Source: Parelaphostrongylus tenuis (taxonomy: Eukaryota; Nematoda; Chromadorea; Rhabditida; Metastrongylidae). From it: a stretch of DNA of 64,000 bases. The notes beneath the pieces were generated by a model, which was given only the letters and a program-made list of their open reading frames with translations, was not told the origin of the DNA and did not search any database. Where the stretch lies: positions 1 through 64,000 of the forward strand of contig JAHQIW010000321.1 of the NCBI GenBank assembly GCA_019055375.1. Reading direction: 5' to 3'. Position numbers and translations under genes: made by a program. The first letter of the stretch is position 1. Each line of letters opens with the position of its first letter. Positions 57,205-64,000 of this stretch are shown here, piece after piece.

Positions 57205-57575
57205 TTTGACCGCTTGCAACGGTGGTATGATATTTCAGATTTACCCAGTGATGTAAAGTGATATGCAAAACTTTTTCCATCAGTTGGGACTCGATCCCAC
57301 CTCTCACTCTATTCGGGGGCGCGTTGTCTAATCCAGTATCTTCAGCTTGACTGAGTTCAATGCCGACACGGACTACGCGGGCCAAGCCATTGACGGTTGG
57401 CGGTAGACAGGTAGATGCGTTTCATCGTAAAAAGAGTGGTATGCATAATGGGCGTTATAGTGCAACGGGTTAGAGAACGCGTTTTCGAATAGAAGAGATG
57501 TGGGTTTGAGTCCCGCCTGACGAAAAAGCTGTGCATATCACTCTACATTATTGGGTGTTGTTCATTACTTTACTG
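57205..57575. repeat. Family B foldback with tRNA-like arms
   Basis: The left arm, on plus, runs GACCGCTTGCAACGGTGGT, then GGGACTCGATCCCAC and CTCTATTCGGGGGCGCG. The right arm has a nearly full plus-strand tRNA-like sequence: A box GTGCAACGGGTTAGAG and B box GGGTTTGAGTCCC, ending CTGACG. The centre is about 140 bp. Confidence 0.7.
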
Positions 57576-57594
57576 TCGATACAAAACTTTCTCA

Positions 57595-57690
57595 TTATGT
57601 ATAATAATAATCATATATAATAATATAATATAATTATATATAATACATAATAATATATAATTATACATAATATATAAAATAATTTACAAA
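57595..57690. repeat. ATAATAT-type low-complexity tract
   Basis: Nearly pure A/T with irregular ATA and TAATA repeats, directly after a family B element. Confidence 0.9.
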
Positions 57691-57699
57691 TTACATAAT

Positions 57700-58200
57700 C
57701 AAATACCAAAAAAGATTTTTTCTCATCTGCTTTACACATAAAAAGACGGACAATTGCTTCGAACTATTGATGGAATAGTCAGAGTATAGTAGGTCTACAT
57801 GAGAAAACATTCAGAGAACTGGCATCCATTTTTGAACGTTCAAACTCATCTCTGCGAAAGTGGCTGTATTAAGAAGCGAAATCAAAGGCCAAGCAGCAGA
57901 AAAATACTGCGCACATTTTTCCTCTCATCCTTCGTACATTAAAGACACTTATGAATAATATTGGTTAAACATCAAACATTTGTGCGCAGTAGAAAAGTAA
58001 AGGGATAAATCGCCAAATTTGGCATGATGACTAGCTATTTCCGATAGCTATGATGTAGCAGCCATTATTTTCATACCAAATAATGTATGCCTCAGAACAA
58101 CAAGTCAAATGTATACAAGTCAAACAAGATATATTCCTTCTTAAAAACCCTTCGTATCAAACGAGATACGTAATGAAATAAAACCAAAAGAGAAATAGGT
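57700..58200. other. No gene seen
   Basis: Unassigned A+T-rich sequence. Confidence 0.5.
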
Positions 58201-58204
58201 CTGG

Positions 58205-58255
58205 TCATTATTTTTGAGCCATGCATGTGGTCTTTAATGGGCATATGGGCAGCGA
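58205..58255 (-). mobile_element. HHR element family 1, end fragment
   Basis: ATTATTTTTGAGCCATGC, TGTGGTCTTTAATGGGC is the reverse complement of the right end of family 1 (GCCCATTAA, CAGACCACATG, GGCTCAAA). The ribozyme is not present. Confidence 0.6.
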
Positions 58256-58259
58256 AGAG

Positions 58260-59400
58260 AGTATAAGAATTTCTTGTAAGAATTACAGCAAAAAGAAGAA
58301 GAAGATAAAACGTTGCAAATGCGAAAGGTCAACGACGAGATAAGCAACTGGGATCAGTACCGGACTTTATAAATGCATATCAATGTTGCCTTCACTCAAA
58401 TTCCGAGTCGGATGATGACAAAAAATCAATTAGGAGAAATTCTAGACACCAGAATTTGCATAATCTGAGAAAGAAGGAAAAAATGCCATTGAACCAAAAA
58501 AAAATCTAGGAAAAGTCATGCAAAGCAAACCTACTGCTGTGACGTCTGCCTTTCTTGAAGGAAAAATGTAACCACGCTAGTGCATGGCAGTAGAGGAGTA
58601 GCACTTCACAGACGGAAAGCCTTGCAAAATAATGAAGATTTTGCTCAATATGTACATATTGTGTTGGGAAAGCAGCTTCGCATAAATATGCAAGAGAAAA
58701 CCATCGAATAGAGAGCTTCAGATATTTTCTGAGTTCGCTATATGCCTCATCAAACAGTTTAGTAACCAATGAAGCCAAGATTGAACTCAAAAAACTCTTT
58801 GTCGCGTCAGTCCACTGCAAAGGATGCCCATCACTGAACGACGTCTTTCATCGGGATCAGTTATTCTTCCCAAATTGTTCGGACTCTTTCTTTGCTCCAG
58901 ATTCGGACGAAATTCGATTACTTCGGATGATGAAAGTGCATTCTTACTAGTCCAACTTTATGAGGATGACTTCGTTGTTGCAAACAGCTCGTGGTTACTC
59001 AGTCACAAGACACCTCCTATCCAATCAGCACTAGAAATCGTCTCACTAGAGTCGTCCTCGAACTAGTTACATCCCCGTTGCTTCTAACAGGAGTGATTTA
59101 TTTCTACCTAGACTAGCGCAGATAGGATTGTGAATTAATTCAAGAATCAGAGGGTATCTTATGGTTCAGCAACTTATTTTAATAGCCGTCGACTTGGGAA
59201 GATCTCTACATGTCTGCACACGTATAAAACAAAGATCCAGCAATTCTAATAAATCTTAGTAATATCATATAATTCCAAAATAATTGAGACTGAATGGAAT
59301 ACTCATTCAAAATGCACACATGACTATTGTTACAAAAAACGCATCAGGTCATTATAACAAGAACAGTCGCTGTCGCTTCAGCTTATATATGATGCTATGG
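58260..59400. other. No recognisable gene
   Basis: The frames 58,506-58,820 (minus, 104 codons) and 58,824-59,066 (plus) show no family motif. I cannot support a gene. Confidence 0.45.
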
Positions 59401-59482
59401 GACTATTATTACTATTCCAATGTATCTCATAATTGTTATTTGAGCCAGCTTGTCACAGGGTCTGCTAATGGACTCTTATACA

Positions 59483-59527
59483 GCCCGATATACGTGTTTC
59501 GACCTTGACAGTCTCGTCAGTCGGGGA
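59483..59527 (-). ncRNA. hammerhead ribozyme, type I, core intact (minus strand)
   Basis: Minus strand: stem I CCCGA/TCGGG, CTGACGA (plus 59,514-59,520), stem II GACT/GGTC around GTCAA, GAAA (plus 59,497-59,500). Stem III has one mismatch, and the triplet ATA is followed by TCGGGC, so the cut is predicted between 59,489 and 59,488. All essential core bases are present. Confidence 0.85.
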
Positions 59528-59792
59528 GAAAGCTACGTCTTTTAGCCAATCCTCTGTGGGTGCTCCACTCCCACACTAAGAGTAGGTGACGACGAACGAC
59601 ACTACACCACTGCACTACACTGCAGTCAAGTGAAGATCACTAGATCGGCAGTTTTGTGCAGTTTTGCTCATGGCCAGTATTTTGAAATGTATTATACCGT
59701 TTGCTTCGAGTGTTCTCTTAAGATCACGCTCAAATTTCAGTATATCTTATAGTATGCGGACTGGAGCACCCACAGAGGATTGGCTAAAAGAC

Positions 59793-59830
59793 GTGACGAG
59801 ACTGTCAAGATCGAAACACGTGTATCGGGG
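59793..59830 (+). ncRNA. hammerhead ribozyme, stem I strand deleted
   Basis: Box GTGACGA, stem II GACT/GATC region, GAAA at 59,813-59,816, and GTA then TCGGGG. The upstream strand of stem I (GCCCGA in other copies) and the C of the first box have been deleted, leaving AAAGACGTGACGAG. Inactive. Confidence 0.7.
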
Positions 59831-59964
59831 TGTACGAGAGCCCATTAACATATCACATGACAAGTTGTGGCTCAGGTAACAACTGGGAGATATTTTTAGA
59901 TTTGAGCGTAGTCTAAAGAAAGCACTCAAACCGAACGGTAACATTACTGTTGTTTCTTGGAGCA

Positions 59965-60365
59965 AGGCATCCTTACACTCCCTTCTGGAAGATATTTATG
60001 ACTGGAACAATAATTTGCCAGATTCATGTATAGAGCAGTGGACCAATATATGCACAAAAATGCAGGGCTTTACAATACCTTTAGCACGTTGCATTAGCTC
60101 AAAGAATGGCAACTACACTCTAGCAACCTTTGCCGACGTCGAAATGAAGCTATCGCTACTTGCATCTGCCCGCGATCTAATCATTCAACGAATCTTATTG
60201 TATTAAAAGGCGGGCTACTCTCACTGGAGTCTCAATAACGCCAAAGATAAGACTAGACGTTTTTACTCTAGCACCCATAGTAACAGGCGTCGAAGCAATC
60301 TAGCCTCAAGAGTAGTTAAGATTCAAGGATATCTAATTGTTTCAGATTCAAAAGCGTATTTGGTT
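59965..60365 (+). pseudogene. BEL/Pao LTR-retrotransposon relic (region between RT and integrase)
   Basis: The polyprotein of BEL/Pao elements has a conserved Pao/A17-associated and RNase H-like stretch downstream of the reverse transcriptase. Here one frame (about 59,970-60,205) reads WNNNLPDSCIEQWTNI, GFTIPLARCISS and YTLATFADVEMKLSLLA (family FADAS). After a stop and frame shift come VSITPKIRLDVFTLAP (family TIPKLELNALTLA) and LIVSDSKAYLVG (family FSDS..VL.W). It is interrupted and short. No LTR, integrase or gag is seen. Confidence 0.6.
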
Positions 60366-60399
60366 GGATAAGTGCAAACGCGACGTGTTAAACTCAGAG

Positions 60400-61735
60400 T
60401 ATAAAAATGATTTATGGAAGTAAAAAAAAAATTGTCAAGCATTTCCAAATCATCTGTTCTCGTTGCACCCCCTTCGGCTACATTTTGGTGCATTTCGGTT
60501 GTCGCACTCCATTTTACACCCCTTTTCCACGTTTCAAAAATTTTAGCGGTCATTTTGTTAACCTAAATATTTAAGGATGCAACATTGTGCATGCTTTTTT
60601 GTAGATAACTCATAGTTGTGCTGATCAACAAAAATCAAAAATACTTTCACGTTTGACAATTAGTAGTGGAGGTATTTTTTTTTCTCTTTTTGAAACTTTC
60701 TCCTCCAATTCGTATATACTCTAGGCTTGCCGAGGCTTTGTTTCGCTTTGTATCACCAAATGAACCAGTTACTAACTAAGCTTGAGTCGAAGCAGCATAG
60801 GTCTCATAGTGCAAAAAGCAATCTTCTTTCCATCCTTCCAGTGCTCTATGAAGACTTTTTTGGAACAAAACTCAATTTAGAATCAAGTAGATCGATGCTG
60901 TCAAACAACTACTGAAAGTTTTTTCGACTATTCACAGCCCTAGCCGCCTTGGTGTTGTTCGTTGCGAAATGTTGCGCAGTACCAGCCACACACCCATTCA
61001 TAAACCGTAGGCGAAAACTGCACAATAAGTGTAGGATGCAATAGTACTTCCGCTATTACGTCGCACTAGAAAAGGTTTCCTTAGAAACCAAATATATGAA
61101 TGATTGTTATAACTCTGAAAAAAGCGAAAAGGCTTCGATCTCAAAGTTTGAAGAATATATCACTTTGAACGTTTTTTACAGAATTTTCTACATTACTTCT
61201 GGATTGACTGACTGTCAACTCAATTTTGTAGGCAAGAAGAGATCGCGGCTATAGGAAAGCAACATGGAATTACTGATGGAGGTTTCTTACTCTTACATAT
61301 ACCTTTTCAAAAAAGTACACCCGTTGCGAAGACTTGCGTATGAATAGCCTTGCGTACAAGTATTTCAAGTAGGAACAAGAAGACCCTACCTTAACAAAGA
61401 GTTCATAGATCACATCCTGTCGAGAACGTTCGCCACAACTATTCTAACCCACTAACATTAACCGAATTATAACCCACTCAACCAAATGCAACCGAGCTGT
61501 AGCAGCATACATGGCCACCAGATTTATATATCTGGTTATCGTATCAACTTCACAACCGTCACATTCGTTTATGCATCTAGGTCGTTTCTTCGCTGCACAG
61601 GGAACCCTCTTCGATGCAGAAAACACTTCCAATGAATGTCGGTAATCCATTCAAAACGATTCAAAGATAAAACGTACTGTTGTCAGTCATGAAATATAGT
61701 AAAGATATATCTCATAATTAATATCTGCGCGAACA
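60400..61735. other. No recognisable gene
   Basis: It may contain more decayed BEL/Pao sequence after 60,365, but I could not follow a frame. The minus-strand frame 61,444-61,650 has no motif. Confidence 0.4.
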
Positions 61736-61771
61736 TGTCATGTGCTCTATCATGGAATGGACTCATGTGCA

Positions 61772-61816
61772 GCTCGATAGACGTGTTCGGCCTTTAGCAA
61801 CCTCGTCAGTCGAGCA
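61772..61816 (-). ncRNA. hammerhead ribozyme, one-base deletion in GAAA
   Basis: Minus strand: stem I GCTCGA/TCGAGC (6 perfect pairs, two of them changed by compensation relative to GCCCGA/TCGGGC), CTGACGA (plus 61,803-61,809), a GU-rich stem II, then GAAC with one A missing, and triplet CTA. Probably weak or inactive, but a strong witness of helix conservation. Confidence 0.75.
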
Positions 61817-62166
61817 CGCCCATCGTCTTTAGCCAATCCTTTCGGTGATGCGCCTATCTCCCTACTTAGAGTAGGCAACAACGAACGATTTAGACAACTG
61901 CCTTCAAGTGAAATAATCAAGCAGATCGGCAATAGTGTACACTCGAGTGTTCGATAATGATCATGAGATACATTGAAATTTGAGCGTGATTTAGAAATTA
62001 CTCGAAACAAACAGTATAATGTTTGAAAAATACCACAAAGAACATTCAAAGACTGCCAATCTAGTAATTTATCTAATATGACCGCAATAGTCGATCGTTC
62101 GTCGTCGCCAACTCTAAGTAGGGGGATTGGAGCACCCTAAGAGGTTTGGATAAAGACGAAGGGCCT

Positions 62167-62208
62167 GCCCGACTGACGACGCTGCAATCCGAAACACGTG
62201 CATCGGGC
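62167..62208 (+). ncRNA. hammerhead ribozyme, decayed stem II and cleavage site
   Basis: Stem I GCCCGA/TCGGGC is intact, CTGACGA is at 62,173-62,179 and GAAA at 62,191-62,194. Stem II (CGCTGCAATCC) is no longer paired well and the triplet is GCA rather than GUA, so cleavage is unlikely. Confidence 0.75.
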
Positions 62209-62577
62209 TGTACAAGAGCCCATAAAAGACCACATGACATGATGACTCAAATAATAATTTTGAGATATATTGTTATGTGGGCGTGGTCTTGAGAAACACT
62301 TGCGACAAGCGGAAGCTGTTTCGTCTGTTCCATGGCCATAGGACTCTTATGATTAATAAATCGAGCTTTGCGAAAGTCTTGGAGCACCAAAACGTTTATT
62401 GGAGTATATGAAAACAATGAAAGACGATTCTATAATTGATACACGACCATTATTGATCGTGGAATCACATCCAGCACGATGAGAAATACTCAAACCGATC
62501 CCCTTCAGAATTGATAGTAATTCCTTCTCCACCGGATGGACTTGACAAAGAAAAGAGCGGCTCTCTTCACCTCTTAC

Positions 62578-62811
62578 GTCAAACCCACAAGCTATTGTGA
62601 GAACAAAAAACCATAGCTTTCTGGGAGCGTCCAAATGGATTAGGAAAGGAATGAAGTACGAAACATTTCCTTGCAAAAAGGCGGATATAGCAACTGCAAC
62701 CGAGATAGTGTTGAACATAGGTGAGATAAAAGAACTTGTCACGAACGTAAAAAGAGTCGTTAGTAAAACTGTTGTCTCATTACCCGTAAGATCGGCGGAT
62801 TTCGTAGACCA
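62578..62811 (-). CDS. probable internal exon of an unrecognised membrane or secreted protein
   Basis: 78 codons, open throughout, bounded by acceptor GCATTCAG and donor GTAAGAGG, both phase 0. Residues begin WSTKSADLTGNETTVLL and include hydrophobic runs (LLTTLFTFVTSSFISPMF; SYFIPFLIHL) and RKLWFFVLTIACGFD at the end. I do not recognise the family. Good splice signals at both ends of one frame argue for a real exon. The antisense frame (62,597-62,815) is also open, which lowers confidence. Confidence 0.35.
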
Positions 62812-63329
62812 CTGAATGCTTTACTTCCAGCTAAAGATGATGATATGCACTTTCAGGAAAAAACCAGAAAACAATCCGTATCAAAAGCGAGCAACGTTCT
62901 TCTAGTCGAATCAGAAGCACATGAATTAAGAAACAATTTGTCCACAGGAAAATCAATTGATAGCAGAGTATAAAAAAAACAATTATAATTTTCTGCCGAG
63001 AAAACGTACAAACCACTTAGATTTTCTAATCTCTTCACAATCAACACATATTCCATTGGTTCTCTGCATACTATTCCTAATCACGTCGACAAGTCGATGA
63101 TCACAAAATCAACCAAACATTGGACATATTGAATGTATAAGTGGAGGAATAGAAATAACATCATCATATCGCGCTTCTCATGGAGTATGTGGATTCCTTC
63201 AAGACTTATGACACATCACAAAACTGAAAAAGATCTCACCTACTTTCAAAAATGGTGAGTGCTGCACAGCACGGAACGAGATGGGACAATAGCAGCTCAT
63301 TACGAAAATTTGGGTTATTTCAGATTAAG

Positions 63330-63600
63330 CGCACAAATGAAAAACCGATCTCATTCGCTGAAGAAGATTTTTCATGGGAATATTAGTAACCGTTCGAAAG
63401 CTGAGACTTCAGGCTAAAACCCCACATCGTCGATTTTCTAGAGCATCCTTTCATAGCAATAAATCATTCAGAAAAAAAATGTTATATACCCTCCATGGCG
63501 CCTTCATTTCCCTACACGCATAATTTGCTGGAAGCACGAAAAGCATCTCAGTGTGTAGAGATTTTTCCGGAGTATCAGAAGCATACGTTTTCATCTGAAG
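63330..63600 (+). repeat. Family F dispersed repeat (blocks 1 and 2)
   Basis: Block 1 ATTAGTAACCGTTCGAAAGC (about 63,383-63,402) and block 2 CATAATTTGCTGGAAGCACG (about 63,519-63,540) lie in the same order as in the other copies. It lies within the presumed intron between the two flanking minus-strand exons. Confidence 0.65.
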
Positions 63601-63784
63601 TTTCTGATAATCAGGTGAAGAAATCCTCAATTGTAACAATATTTCAAACGTGATCGATCGCCCGCCCCCCGCTTTGTTAATCAACCAACAAACAAGGTCG
63701 TCGAAAATGTAAAGCTCGATCGATTTTCTCCGCTAAACCGTGTTTTTTAAAAATAAGCGCAGCGTTGGAATCATTGGAACTTAC

Positions 63785-63935
63785 AATATCTAACGAGTAC
63801 TGGTAATCCGAAGAAGGAACTTTGTCCGGCAAGATTTGATGCACAAACATTTTCTTCTCTACAGCGCTATGAAAAGAGTTTTTCCAAAAAGCAATCATAT
63901 TCGAGTTCGTCAAAACTTGTGCTACCGAATGAGTA
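63785..63935 (-). CDS. possible exon, perhaps of the same gene as 62,578-62,811
   Basis: Acceptor-like GTGCTAG, 50 codons, then donor GTAAGTTCC in phase 0, matching the phase-0 start of the exon at 62,811. Residues include NSNMIAFWKNSFHSAVEKK, FVHQILPDKVPSSD and YQYSLDI. No family recognised. The joining of the two exons is inference from phase only. Confidence 0.3.
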
Positions 63936-64000
63936 CTAGCACCTTAAGGAGTACTGTTCAGTGAAATATGAGCGAGATTGGAAAAAAGCATATTGTTCTG

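Larger units (their letters stand above)
59420..59940. mobile_element. HHR element family 1, divergent pair
   Basis: The left half is in minus orientation (CATAATTGTTATTTGAGCC, then the ribozyme, then AGCCAATCCTCTGTGGGTG). The right half is in plus orientation (GGACTGGAGCACCCACAGAG, GGATTGGCTAAAAGACG, ribozyme, ATCACATGACAAG). A third inverted piece (CACGCTCAAATTTCAGTAT) lies just before the right half. A BEL/Pao relic follows directly. Confidence 0.85.
61740..62310. mobile_element. HHR element family 1, divergent pair
   Basis: The left half is minus (GCTCGATAGACGTGTTCGG and AGCCAATCCTTTCGGTG, CTACTTAGAGTAGGC). The right half is plus (GTTCGTCGTCGCCAACTC, GGGGGATTGGAGCACCC, ribozyme, AGACCACATGACATG). 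The centre holds ATTGAAATTTGAGCGTGAT, the usual right-end sequence. Its presence there suggests that more than one unit has recombined at this locus. Confidence 0.85.

Noticed and set aside
1..64000. CRISPR arrays, bacterial operons, rRNA genes, spliced-leader genes
   Set aside because: No regular spacer arrays, no Shine-Dalgarno-linked gene runs, and no recognisable rRNA or SL sequence were found; the sequence is eukaryotic.

Overview
The window looks like non-coding, repeat-packed nuclear DNA of a parasitic nematode, most likely a strongylid of the hookworm type. The evidence is an A+T-rich base with long (AT)n tracts, mariner-family relics, an RTE-clade retrotransposon of the sort abundant in hookworm assemblies, a BEL/Pao relic, and three phase-matched exons of a nematode Str/Srd-type chemoreceptor. 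No bacterial-style operon is present. Most open frames are short and are shadows of repeats. The species call is inference.

Layout. 0-1 kb: a tandem plus inverted array of ~297-bp units, each carrying a tRNA-like fold. 1-13 kb: mariner relics (1.05, 4.2, 6.9, 11.2 kb), tRNA-headed SINEs (7.3, 9.5, 10.2, 11.8 kb), other tRNA-like elements, AT microsatellites. 14.6-15.4 kb: two copies of a second SINE family, one with a clear target-site duplication. 17.4 kb: the first hammerhead-ribozyme (HHR) element. 21.3-24.6 kb: a nearly full-length, broken RTE element. 24.8-25.2 kb: a mariner relic. 25-34 kb: an unclassified dispersed family, tRNA-like foldbacks, RTE 3' fragments. 35.5-36.5 kb: the receptor gene fragment. 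33.7-62.3 kb: a belt of HHR-bearing inverted-repeat elements. 59.97-60.36 kb: a BEL/Pao relic. 62.6-63.9 kb: two plausible but unrecognised minus-strand exons.

Main discovery. At least thirteen copies or remnants of type I hammerhead ribozymes lie in eight element loci (17.5, 33.7/34.3, 36.8/37.0, 44.7, 45.3/45.7, 48.9, 59.5/59.8, 61.8/62.2 kb). The invariant CUGANGA and GAAA boxes are kept while stems I and II change by compensating pairs between copies. Four copies have the whole core and a legal cleavage triplet. Five loci hold two HHRs in divergent orientation, one on each strand, inside a larger inverted repeat; this is unlike the head-to-tail layout of known retrozymes and Penelope-like pLTRs. 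The elements look like small non-autonomous, ribozyme-carrying mobile elements, related to or convergent with retrozymes.

A second theme is tRNA-derived sequence. At least five families carry A-box and B-box modules: two behave as ordinary SINEs (12-13 bp target duplications), others occur as foldbacks with 60-nt arms or as tandem units. The RTE element is a possible source of reverse transcriptase for the SINEs, but no shared 3' tail was seen, so that link is unproven.
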